From Heterostelium album PN500 (taxonomy: Eukaryota; Evosea; Eumycetozoa; Acytosteliales; Acytosteliaceae), in NCBI RefSeq assembly GCF_000004825.1, contig NW_008805068.1, positions 124,001 through 188,000 of the forward strand: a stretch of DNA of 64,000 nucleotides. Direction: 5' to 3'. The notes beneath the pieces are model-generated. The model was not told the DNA's origin, did no database searches, and saw only the letters and a program-made list of their open reading frames with translations. How positions within the stretch are numbered: position 1 is the stretch's first letter; every line of letters starts with the position of its first letter. This document shows, piece by piece, positions 1 to 8,290 of this stretch. Position numbers and translations under genes: made by a program.

Positions 1-1396
1 TATAGAATGATTCGATACCATGTCCATCTACATTCGGTGTATTCTCAAAGATCGATATTAGAAATGAACTGTAGTTACGTTTGTATCCAAAGTAAGTATC
101 GATGGTGAAGTGTTTAAGATTTGGCATTGGTGGAAGGTATGTCAAGTAATCATTTCTTGAAATCGAATTTCGATAGAAATGTTCGGTGTCACGACCAAAG
201 AAATCATCATATAAGTATCTTCTAAAGACACCATCATTGATTCTACTATCGTATTCATCTGATGAGAGTTTAAAGATCTCGACCCTTGAAAATAACTGAG
301 TGATTCTCACTGTACTCTCATCGTATCTAATGAACTTGATAGATTCATAATCAAAATACAATGGTGGTGATTTGATTAATGAATATTCATTATCAACATT
401 GATATGACCATATAAATTGTGATAACTATTGTTAATCTTCTTTGATGCAACTCTAAAGAATTGTTTCGACACCAATGCAATATTAAAGATACACTTGATG
501 TCGCTGTAATCTAGAATTCTAATTCTGGTATTCTCCACAAATATATGTAGACTATCTCCTTTCAATGAAAATGAAATGATTATTTCCACCAATATATCCG
601 ATAGAGTGAAAGTAAACACCTCTTCGATCATGGTAGAACTAATTGCATGGTGATATCCTTCTTTTTCTTTGGTTAAATCGTTAATCTCTAACTTTATATC
701 TTTCTCTTGATTCACTATTGTATTTGAAACTCCATCTTCATTCTCATTGATATTGTCGTTATCTTCTTCTTCTTCTTCTTGGTGTGTGATTGAGTAGTGG
801 AAGCTATTATAATCGAAATACAAGTGTTTCTTTTGAATAGCTTTGGAAAAAAAACATTCTTTATAGACATCTATTCTCTTTGCTAATTGATCACTGTCAT
901 CATTTAATTTCTAATTGTATTTTAATTAATATATAAATATTTACAACTAACTAACTATTTGATATTGTATTGAATAATTTTAACTAATAGTTACTCTTTT
1001 ATCATATCTTATTTTGTTGTATATGTTTTCTACTAATGTTTTATGATCACTATGACCGAACGATGACATGTTGCTGATGACATCTAATGAAGGATCAAAG
1101 AATAGATCTACAATGAACTTGGTATAACCTTGAACATCGATATAATGTAAAAACTTGTGTTGGTGATAATCAACAAAGAACCTAACACATTGTGATCTCA
1201 TCTGATCATCTCTACTCTCCAAACATTGATAATAAAGATGATAAACTCTATTAAAGTTTATCAATGAATTTCGATCATCGAAATCGATACCATCAATGTT
1301 GATTGTTGATATTCTATCGTTTGGACGCTCTTCAACAACTATTTCATTTGACTCTTGATATGTTCTCTTTCTTGATGGATTTTCAGTAGTAGTCAT
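1..1396 (-). CDS. F-box-like dictyostelid protein, two exons, 3' end beyond window
   Basis: Exon 1 is 995-1396 (134 codons from ATG at 1396). A GTAAC donor follows at 994 and the acceptor AG lies at 911-912. Exon 2 is 1-910, joins in phase 0 and stays open to the window edge. Exon 2 contains a Glu-rich tract (EEEEED) and then a segment with LSDILVEIII followed by FNIALVSKQFF. That layout (a helix ending in a hydrophobic run, then 'xALVSKxFF') is typical of the large dictyostelid F-box-like/FNIP families, which usually go on into degenerate leucine-rich repeats. A ubiquitin-ligase adaptor role is inferred from family resemblance only. No catalytic motif is visible and the C-terminus is missing. 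Confidence 0.72.
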
Positions 1397-3512
1397 TATT
1401 TAAAATATAAAGTTTAAACTTTTAATAACATAGTGTGCCTCAGGCTAATACTAAAACAAATATAAATAAGATATTTTTTAATTTTGTTGATATAAAACCC
1501 AAACTTTAAAAAAAATGGGTATGAATTTTTCACTTGAAGATATTCAAAGTCATATTATTTAACAGCCTCTCTTCTATAATCGATTATTCGATTGTTATCT
1601 TTAAGCAATAAAATCTATCAAAAATAATATTTTTAATAATTATAGAAGTTATTGATTTAAATTTTTCATCTTGTTTTGTTTAACATTTCGATTGAATATA
1701 ATTATTTTTGGTTATTAAATAAATAAATAAATAATGGGGAAAGAGAGATGAAAAATTTAAATCAATAACTTTTTTTTTTTTTGTGATTTACACAACTTTT
1801 TATATTACTGCATATATCACTTAAAAAGGAATAAATCAAAAATAGTTGTTTTATAAAAAAAAATTAAAAAAAATAGCTTAATCATTTTTTTTTCAAATAA
1901 AATTATTTTATTTTATTTATTTTTAGACGTTCAATGAATAATTTGGAACAAAAATAAATTTGTTTTTCTTTTATTATAAACTCTTAAAAAGTAAGAATTG
2001 GTTGATTACTTTAATCTTAATTAAACAAACAAACACTTTTCTACCTTTTTTGTTTAAAATATTTTATTATAATTATATTAAATATTTATTCAAATATGAA
2101 AATCAATAACATTTATTTATCCTTATTGTTCAAGAAAAATTACAAATATCTTTTCATAGAATCATTAAGATTATCTAATAAAATTTTCATAATTAAAATA
2201 ATATAATCATAAGATTGTTTTAATACTAAATCTAGATTTTAATGATTTTTTCAATAATTTTAAAAATATGAAAAAACAATTGGACGGATCATAGATAACA
2301 TTACTTTTTACTGATTAAGTTTATATGATTTCATTGCATTGTTGTTTTGTTTAGATTAATAAAGATAAAACTGACCAAACAAACATACAACAACAACTTA
2401 AACAACAACACATATGTATGATCCTCAATGGAAATATATATTTCTGGAATCATTTAAAAAACAAAAATAAACAATTTATAAAGTAGTTGTAGTTGTTTTC
2501 TTAAAGATCGTTGGTGATGCTAATTAATTACAAAAAAAGAAATGCACACTACCTACCTGACCAGGTAGTAGTTGGTTATTCTTACTGTTTTTTTTTTTTT
2601 TTTTAAACAGTAATGAATGATTATATTTTTTTTTTTTATGAATTTGTGTTATTATTAAATTCTTACAGTTCAAGAATCGTCTGTTTTATTTGCAAACAAA
2701 TTGGATTCCCACACCACCAAACTTTGCAAATTCTATTATTATTGGTGTGCATTTTTCATTCCAATCCTATGCTAATGCCCTGTGTGGTGGTAGTGGTATG
2801 TGGTATGTAAAAAATCATTTGAAAAGAAGGAGAGTGGGTACGGTGTGGTATTTGGTATGGTTGGTCAGTCACACACACTTGACTTTGTAGAGTTATCCCA
2901 ATGAAGTGTGTTGCTGGTGTCACTCTAATAACTAATCTTAAAAATAACACTGAAAACACACAACCAAACAATGGTCAAAAAGTTTGAAAAATTGAAAAAC
3001 GGAAAACAAAAAAAAAAAAAAATTATCAAAATAAAAAGAATAAAAAAAAATGAATCAAAACAAGCCGGTGGTATGTGGGTTTTTTTGATTAATTATTTTT
3101 TTTTCTACAACAACAAAAAAAAACAAAAAACCCCCAAATTTAAATTTAAAAAAATTCAAATAATCTAGTAAAACAAACACAGCCAACTCCTCAATTTTCA
3201 AACTTGTGAAATGTTAATCAAAATGGAAACACACACATTTAATGCTATCTCGTGTGTGTGTATGGTGTCTATTTTTTAAATAATTTTTACATTAATGATT
3301 TATTTTAATTTTTTTGTTTTATTTTTACTTGCAGACACCTGATGCACTGATTTTTTTTATAAATAAATTTATTTCTCACCATCCAGCTTATCATTTATTT
3401 TTTAAATTCATTCGATTATATTTATAAATAATCACAGCAGCATATATAATTAAATACTTTTGTAATAACTTTTTTTCTATTCTATTTTTATAAATAATAT
3501 ACATACAATACA
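1397..3512. other. Long intergenic region, AT-rich
   Basis: No credible gene was found in these 2.1 kb. Open frames are short and arise from low-complexity A/T runs. It holds a perfect 25-bp inverted repeat (listed separately). At about 2700-2920 there is a locally GC-richer block dense in GGTGTG/CACAC-type motifs, such as the one near 2852 and the CACACACAC near 2871. These resemble the G/CA-rich boxes of developmentally regulated Dictyostelium promoters and lie 600-800 bp upstream of the small membrane-protein gene at 3513. The regulatory reading is inference. Confidence 0.5.
1646..1772. repeat. Perfect 25-bp inverted repeat with 77-nt spacer
   Basis: Bases 1646-1670 are the exact reverse complement of 1748-1772. 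The arm is AT-rich but not a simple homopolymer (it contains ATTGATTTAAA and TTTCATC). It lies downstream of no annotated gene and about 250 bp upstream of the F-box-like gene start. It may be a miniature mobile-element relic or an RNA hairpin. No target-site duplication was identified. Confidence 0.75.
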
Positions 3513-3863
3513 ATGGGTGCTTCAGATAACTTTATGCCATCTGCCATTCCATCTTTGGAATCAAATGTTATGATCATTTGCGGTATTTTGGATTTCTTCT
3601 TATTCGGTATGTAGTGATAATTTGGCAAACAACAAACTAAATCACAAATAGAAACTAACTTTAAATTGTTTTCTTTTTTCTTTATTTCTTTTTGCATTCG
3701 CTTTAATTTAGGTATTGGTACCATCATTCTTGGTGTTCTCGATAACTGCAATGTATGGTGTGTCATCATCGGTGTTTTACAATTATGTTTGCCATTCGTT
3801 GGTTGGTTCTGGTCAATTATCTGGGGTGTCATCATCTTGTTGAAGGGTCTCAATAAATGGTAA
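3513..3863 (+). CDS. Small SPEC3/stum-like tetra-hydrophobic membrane protein
   Basis: Exons 3513-3606 and 3712-3863, with GTATGT donor and TTTAG acceptor, give 81 residues. The start is the first ATG after an A-rich leader. Two long hydrophobic segments are visible: about residues 20-42 (MIICGILDFFLFGIGTIILG) and 48-77 (VWCVIIGVLQLCLPFVGWFWS, then IIWGVIILL). The pattern of a glycine-rich first hairpin with G-GTI, then LLQL----VGW-WSI-WG, matches the SPEC3/stum family. That family is known from sea urchin ciliated cells and from fly Stum, a mechanosensory protein, and small homologues occur in amoebae. A role in a membrane of unknown identity is inferred. The Pro at position 10 and acidic residue at 16 precede the first membrane segment. 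There is no signal peptide. Confidence 0.72.
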
Positions 3864-4682
3864 AATCTATAGAGCCTAAAGATTTTATATATAGTAGTAC
3901 CTTCCTTTATGAACATTTCATCTTATTTATTTATTGTCAAGAGCTGTTAACCGTCCTAACACCCAACTTCAACAACACAACATTAAACCCTCCCGTTTTT
4001 GTTTTTAAAAGAAACTTAAGAAAATAAAACAAACTATACAATTCTTTTTTTTGTATTATTAGTTTATAAACTAAATATTATCAATACTTTTTTCTTTAAT
4101 TATTACATTGTTTTCATCGACTCAATATGAAATTTCATTGGTTGTTTATTGTTATTATAATATAAAAAAGATTAGATTTATATATATCTTAAGTTGATAT
4201 ATTGTTTGCTTATGTTTAATGATATCACATGAAAACAATAATAAACAGAGCCAATGCTCATACCTTTATCTTAGGGTAGTTATGAAAGGGTAGAACTTCA
4301 AGTATTATTATATTATCATCATTCTCCTTCAAACACCTAAGAATAATTATTATTTAGTTTATAACAATCACAACCCTAAATATAAAAAAATAAGTTAAAA
4401 ACTAGACATTACTCGTTTATATATTATATTAATTTTTTTCACCTTTAGAACTTGTATGATTTAGATTTTTTTTTTTTGTTTGATTTATTTTTAAATTTTT
4501 ATGTATTTATTTATCAAATTCTTTGCAACCAAATAGAGAAAATTTGACTTTTGTTGATCATCATTTTTTTTTAATTTTTTTTTAAACTAACTTTCAATTT
4601 TCAGCCCATAATTTCACACAAAGTATAATCAGTGGATGTTTTTAAATGATTATTTTTACTTATCGACTGAAACATTTATGTT
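3864..4682. other. Intergenic, AT-rich, with DUSE-like box near 4605
   Basis: No gene is visible. The sequence CCCATAA at 4605-4611 matches the core of the Dictyostelium upstream sequence element (DUSE), normally found about 60 nt before spliceosomal, snoRNA and Class I RNA genes. It lies 71 nt before the repeated structured sequence that starts at 4683. The remainder is A/T runs. Confidence 0.4.
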
Positions 4683-4853
4683 GATTGGCTGGGTATCTGC
4701 AAAGATCACCTGTTATCGAAAGAAGCCATAAAAACATGAATGGGGAGGTTTCAGTAAAGAGATTGGATCAATAGATGGTAACTGATTGCCTGACGCAAGT
4801 GGTTGACAAACATGTGGCTGATTTCGTAAGAGACTGGTTCCAGGTTTCTAAAT
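4683..4853. repeat. Direct repeat copy 1 (~170 bp), possible structured RNA
   Basis: This block is about 90% identical to 11500-11668, with small indels. It is richer in G+C than its surroundings. It folds locally: GGTATC/GATCACC around a TGCAAA loop is enclosed by GGCT/AGCC, and CTGG/CCAG pair near its 3' end. A DUSE-like CCCATAA sits 71 nt upstream, and a T-run follows at about 4968. It could be a non-coding RNA gene or a short interspersed repeat. I could not match it to U1-U6, SRP, RNase P or U3 sequence. Confidence 0.6.
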
Positions 4854-5239
4854 ACCGGATGTGGCTCAAGGCTGGCAACAGAACAGGCAAAAATTCGGAG
4901 CCGACTGTAGTGCGCAGATAACAATCAAATATCTACCAATCGAAGTGCAGGAACTAAACCTCAGACTCGTTTTTTTTTTACTGAAAAAAAGTGGCTTTTG
5001 TATTTTCTGCTTTTGTTTTTTCTCTCAATTAGTTGTGTATATATTTATTTATTATCTGTATATAAAAACATTAGTCACGTTTGTATGGTAAAAATTAACT
5101 TATATTTGTTCAATCACAGCATTGTTCATTGTTAAGTTGATTTTTACTTTTTTAACATAAAGCCTTTTTTTGCAATCATCACTCGTTTTTATTCATAAAT
5201 TTTTCACTTTTTTTTTTTCATTTTTTACAAATTTTTTAG
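4854..5239. other. Intergenic stretch following repeat copy 1
   Basis: The first ~110 bases remain GC-richer and end in a long T-run near 4968, which would fit the end of a non-coding transcript. The rest is AT-rich with no gene visible. Confidence 0.4.
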
Positions 5240-6110
5240 AAATCTTAGAACGTCACTGTCATCTTTCATTCTGCTATTCTAGTCCGTTGGGATGACTTCG
5301 CCCTCTTGTGACTGCGCTACACAAAAAAGTGGTTCTTATAGTGTGCTGAGAATCATGTAGATTGGTGTAAAATTGTTTGATGCTTCTGGCGAGATCGATA
5401 TTATGGTCTGAGATATCTTTCGAACCTACGCTGGCAAATGATAACAAATTTACACCTCAGACGGGATAGAGGATATGGTATCCATCAGTATGTCATACTA
5501 TTCACATTGGTATTCGCTCTTAGTTCGGGTGAGAGTGAACAGATACCAGTACTTAATGGATATAGCAGCGATCAACAATCGAGAATAGACACACTCCTTA
5601 ATGATTTAACAGCTAATCATACGCCTTGTCAACGTAGATAGAAGCCATCAAATCGTGGAATGTGGCGATGGAAATTTAATAGTTAGAATGACTAGATATA
5701 GAATCTAGAAATGGTAAAGTTCATACAACAATTCTTTTAGGGTAATGGGAGAATCGTATGACGTGGATCAAATACATCTTTTTAAGGATAAATCAAGCAT
5801 GAAAGTAAACAGGTGGAATATTAATCAAAATTACAGCGTTCAATTGAGCGGTACAACCCTCCTTCTCCAATTTTAAATACCTCTTTCAATCACTTTAAAT
5901 AAAACATGTATACCACATTAGTTATATTAAAAAAAAAAAAAGAAAAAAAGTAGTATGATTTTTCGTGCAGAGTAATCGACAGTGACTCCTTGGGAGTTAG
6001 AATTAGCGATCATGAAGTTAAGCTTGTGGTAATTGGCATCGGTTAATTTGGTGTAATGGGTGACTGCTCTTTTGACGGTATTTTCCAGCTTGTAATGGGT
6101 AGTACATTTA
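5240..6110. pseudogene. Decayed coding debris, probably retroelement-derived
   Basis: This stretch is compositionally coding-like (GC-richer, few homopolymers) but carries no intact gene. On the plus strand, 5438-5641 encodes about 67 residues including PVLNGYSSDQQSRID. On the minus strand, about 5960-6105 is open for 48 codons, with HYKLENTVKRAVTHYTKL and ANYHKLNFMIANSNSQG. Both ends run into stops. The style resembles gag/pol of LTR elements, but no protease, RT or integrase motif is recognisable. It may instead be more of the neighbouring virus-like insertion. It lies between repeat copy 1 and the cassette at 6221. Confidence 0.35.
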
Positions 6111-6220
6111 AATAAAAATGTTTAAATTTACAACCAATTTATTTACTATTTTATTACTGCTTTATTTATTATCTATCTCTTATATTACTCTGTTCTTTTC
6201 TCGTATTTCTATATTTATAA

Positions 6221-6607
6221 TTAAATACTTCTTATCATCTCTCTTACAGGTTGAGAAGTATAAGATGCAAGAATACTCGATCCTACTTGTTGAAGAAATG
6301 AATAAGTGTTTACATCTTCATACTTGAGTACTTTATTTCCAACACAAAACAATCCACCAGATATAACTGGATTGAGTAATGTATGTTCTGTTGTTTGAAT
6401 GAATTGCGAATTATCACTTTGGAGGTGAGGTAATACCCATTGTGTTACTGAATCTGCTGCAAAGTTACTTCCGGCACTTAATAATCCTTTTCTTACGTCC
6501 AATTCTTTCTTATTAATTACTTTATCACCTAATAAATAGAAGGCACCACATAGTGCACTATCTACTGCATTGGTTGTTATGTCTTTAGCTATAATTGATG
6601 CTGACAT
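6221..6607 (-). CDS. Cassette protein 1: small protein with hydrophobic segments, unknown
   Basis: A 128-residue intronless ORF starting at ATG 6607, the last gene of the leftward virion-type cluster, 42 bp beyond the stop of the next ORF. Two moderately hydrophobic Gly/Ala-rich stretches, about residues 13-29 (AVDSALCGAFYLLGDKV) and 78-92 (NPVISGGLFCVGNKV), look like repeats of one another: both end in G(D/N)KV followed by a Lys-containing turn. This suggests an internal duplication or a membrane-associated pair of helices. No enzyme motif was found. Position and spacing suggest co-expression with the capsid-like gene. A structural or membrane virion role is inference. Confidence 0.6.
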   Translation of the reverse strand: MSASIIAKDITTNAVDSALCGAFYLLGDKVINKKELDVRKGLLSAGSNFAADSVTQWVLPHLQSDNSQFIQTTEHTLLNPVISGGLFCVGNKVLKYEDVNTYSFLQQVGSSILASYTSQPVREMIRSI

Positions 6608-6649
6608 GATTATCTTTTTTTGTATATTGTTATAATTTTTATCAGGTTG

Positions 6650-7009
6650 TTATTTTGATACTACGTAGAGACCAAGTACACCTGCACCAATGAGAAGAGG
6701 TAATGATAGTGATCCTATTGTCTTTTCTACACCTTCTATTGCTCCACCTGCCGTATTAATTACATTATTTGCTGTATTACCAACAGTACTATTTATTTGT
6801 TTGATGTCATCATTTACACCAATTACTACACCTTTGGCATCATTGTACACTGTCGTAACTGCTGATTTTCCAGTATCTACTATACTCTTTCCTGCATCTA
6901 CTACACTATGAAACCCAGATGAAATGGCACTACCTGCTGATTTGAATGCGTGTGATACTTTGTCCTCTGCTCTTTTAAATGCTGATGATATCTTATCAAA
7001 GAATCCCAT
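6650..7009 (-). CDS. Cassette protein 2: amphipathic-helix protein with C-terminal membrane anchor
   Basis: A 119-residue intronless ORF. The N-terminal 100 residues are a run of amphipathic helix repeats with an 11-residue periodicity (KISSAFKRAEDKVSHAFKSA, then SGFHSVVDAGKSIVDTGKSA). These are followed by a C-terminal hydrophobic anchor of about 16 residues (LPLLIGAGVLGLYVV) ending in SK. Proteins of this shape, with an amphipathic or membrane-lytic helical region plus one transmembrane segment, are common minor virion components in double-jelly-roll viruses. They also resemble LEA-like helical proteins. Start codons of this ORF and the next are tightly spaced (about 50 bp gaps), as in compact viral genomes. 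Function is inferred from form and context only. Confidence 0.65.
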   Translation of the reverse strand: MGFFDKISSAFKRAEDKVSHAFKSAGSAISSGFHSVVDAGKSIVDTGKSAVTTVYNDAKGVVIGVNDDIKQINSTVGNTANNVINTAGGAIEGVEKTIGSLSLPLLIGAGVLGLYVVSK

Positions 7010-7062
7010 TCTTATTTCTTTTTATATTTGACAATAAAAAGAAATATATATCTATGTAATGT

Positions 7063-7512
7063 TTACATTCTTGATCTTTTGAGCTGATCTCTTCCTCTTA
7101 ATTGCTCTTGATCATTATCCATCGACATGAACCTATCTAATGCTCTTTGACTATATTCTACCTGTTTTCTATGACCTAATGGTCTTGGTGCTTTCTTTGG
7201 TGCTTTAACATAACCAGAAGTAAGTGGTGAGTACTCTCTCTTTAATTCACGTAGTTCATGAATATACTTTCTATATTCTTTCTTTACATCAGCTGGCGTG
7301 TTTCTTCTTTTCTCTGACTTATCTGATCTTGGTCTACCAGTTTCTTTTCTATATTCAGCTGCAGAATCATCAATAGCTTGTTTCCATCCATTCTTTACAT
7401 ATTCTTTATCTTTTGAATTGGTTCCAGAAACACCATACTTCATTGGGTTACGACCCCTAAGTTGTTGTGCGTTATGAATAATTTGTTTGTTTGCGTTCTT
7501 ATTAGAGTTCAT
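7063..7512 (-). CDS. Cassette protein 3: highly basic 149-residue protein
   Basis: Intronless ORF reading left from ATG 7512. It is strongly basic and hydrophilic throughout (RKETGRPRSDKSEKRRN, KKEYRKYIHELRELKREYS, KAPKKAPRPLGHRKQ). An LRGR motif appears both near residue 18 and near the end (QLRGRD). There is no hydrophobic core typical of an enzyme. It could condense or bind DNA, as virion core proteins do, or be a capsid-associated basic protein. It shares a 29-bp palindromic intergenic region with the divergent ORF at 7542. A homology search is needed before naming it. Confidence 0.6.
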   Translation of the reverse strand: MNSNKNANKQIIHNAQQLRGRNPMKYGVSGTNSKDKEYVKNGWKQAIDDSAAEYRKETGRPRSDKSEKRRNTPADVKKEYRKYIHELRELKREYSPLTSGYVKAPKKAPRPLGHRKQVEYSQRALDRFMSMDNDQEQLRGRDQLKRSRM

Positions 7513-7535
7513 TTTTATATAGACCTATATAAAAA
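7512..7535. promoter_or_regulatory. Palindromic divergent promoter between cassette ORFs
   Basis: The start codons at 7512 (minus) and 7542 (plus) are only 29 bp apart, and nearly all of that is a palindrome: TTTTTATATAG, AC, CTATATAAAAA. Each arm presents a TATATA-type box and an A/T leader to its own gene. Such a short bidirectional promoter is unusual for the host genes in this window, whose intergenic regions are hundreds of bases, and fits a compact viral genome. Confidence 0.6.
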
Positions 7536-7541
7536 AATAAA

Positions 7542-7901
7542 ATGGATATTAGTATACTTGCCTCAATACCTCCAATTGTACTTGATGATGTTATTGGTTT
7601 GCTTACAAGAGCATTAGGTTGTGGTGAATTAAAAGCAAGAAACATACTTATTGTATTACTTGAGTACCTTGAGAGGAAAATAGATTTTAATTTAAAGTTT
7701 TACCAACGTGATAACTCTGATATCTATGGTTATGATGCACCAGGATATGGATCACAAATAGCTATAAACTTAAAAAGAATTTATCAATTAGTCAACAAGT
7801 CCGGTATAATAAAGTTGAATAAGAGATCCATAGCTCACCTTACATTCGAGATCATGTATTGTTGTTTTAATAATGGATATACATTTACAATAAATGAATA
7901 A
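7542..7901 (+). CDS. Cassette protein 4: 119-residue helical protein, unknown
   Basis: Intronless ORF transcribed rightward, opposite to the rest of the cassette and convergent with the capsid-like gene. The N-terminus is hydrophobic (ISILASIPPIVLDDVIGLL) and is followed by a helical, mixed-charge body (KARNILIVLLEYLERKIDF) and a Cys pair (MYCCF) near the end. No motif is recognised. The first helix could be an anchor or a coiled-coil core. Being the only rightward ORF in the block, it may belong to a different expression class (early versus late). That is inference from arrangement alone. Confidence 0.55.
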   Translation: MDISILASIPPIVLDDVIGLLTRALGCGELKARNILIVLLEYLERKIDFNLKFYQRDNSDIYGYDAPGYGSQIAINLKRIYQLVNKSGIIKLNKRSIAHLTFEIMYCCFNNGYTFTINE

Positions 7902-8133
7902 TTTGAAATAAACCCTACATACCCTACATTTACAATTAATGATGCCTAATAATTAAGGTGTCATATAAAACTATGTAATGTAGAGTATGTAGAGTATACA
8001 TAGTTGTTAACATACCCTACATAATCCCATAGTTAAAGGGAACTGTATAGTTTAATGTAGGGTATGTATAGTATGTAGGGCTATTAATATTCTTATTATA
8101 TTAAATATGAATATTTAATTATTAATTATTGCT
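7902..8133. repeat. Inverted-repeat intergenic region between convergent cassette genes
   Basis: The motif CCCTACAT and its complement ATGTAGGG occur repeatedly: CCCTACATACCCTACAT at 7913-7929, CATACCCTACAT at 8011-8022, its exact complement ATGTAGGGTATG at 8055-8066, and ATGTAGGG again ending at 8080. Degenerate GTAGAGTATGTAGAGTAT lies at about 7980-7996. The repeats can form long hairpins. Possible roles are a bidirectional terminator, a replication origin or a packaging signal; the sequence alone does not decide. Confidence 0.65.
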
Positions 8134-8271
8134 TTACACCAGGTGTTGCTTCATTGATGTTGATATTTCCATCCCATTACCTCCACTCATACATTTTGAT
8201 TTGAACCTGATATGTAATAGTACACTGCTTAATAATGTAGAGAGCATGAGAGTTAGTGTTATTGGGTCCAT
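8134..8271 (-). CDS. Micro-ORF, 45 residues, N-terminal membrane helix
   Basis: ATG at 8271 to TAA at 8134-8136, immediately downstream of the capsid-like gene (20 bp gap) on the same strand. Residues 1-21 are hydrophobic (DPITLTLMLSTLLSSVLLHI), followed by a basic stop-transfer (RFKSK) and a Gly/Ser/Met-rich tail. The spacing matches that of the other cassette ORFs, and the type I anchor-like layout is not random-looking. Tiny membrane proteins are frequent in internal-membrane viruses. The length makes the call uncertain. Confidence 0.45.
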   Translation of the reverse strand: MDPITLTLMLSTLLSSVLLHIRFKSKCMSGGNGMEISTSMKQHLV

Positions 8272-8290
8272 TTTTGATTAACTATACACA

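Noticed and set aside
4683-4980. SRP or snRNA gene at the repeat
   Set aside because: CTGTAGTGCGCAG near 4905 resembles part of 7SL, but the surrounding domains (GGTGACC, GAGCAGGTC-type) are absent, and the second repeat copy lacks this downstream part.
6118-6327. Plus-strand ORF of 69 codons
   Set aside because: Low-complexity Leu/Ile/Tyr reading that overlaps the end of the first cassette gene on the other strand.
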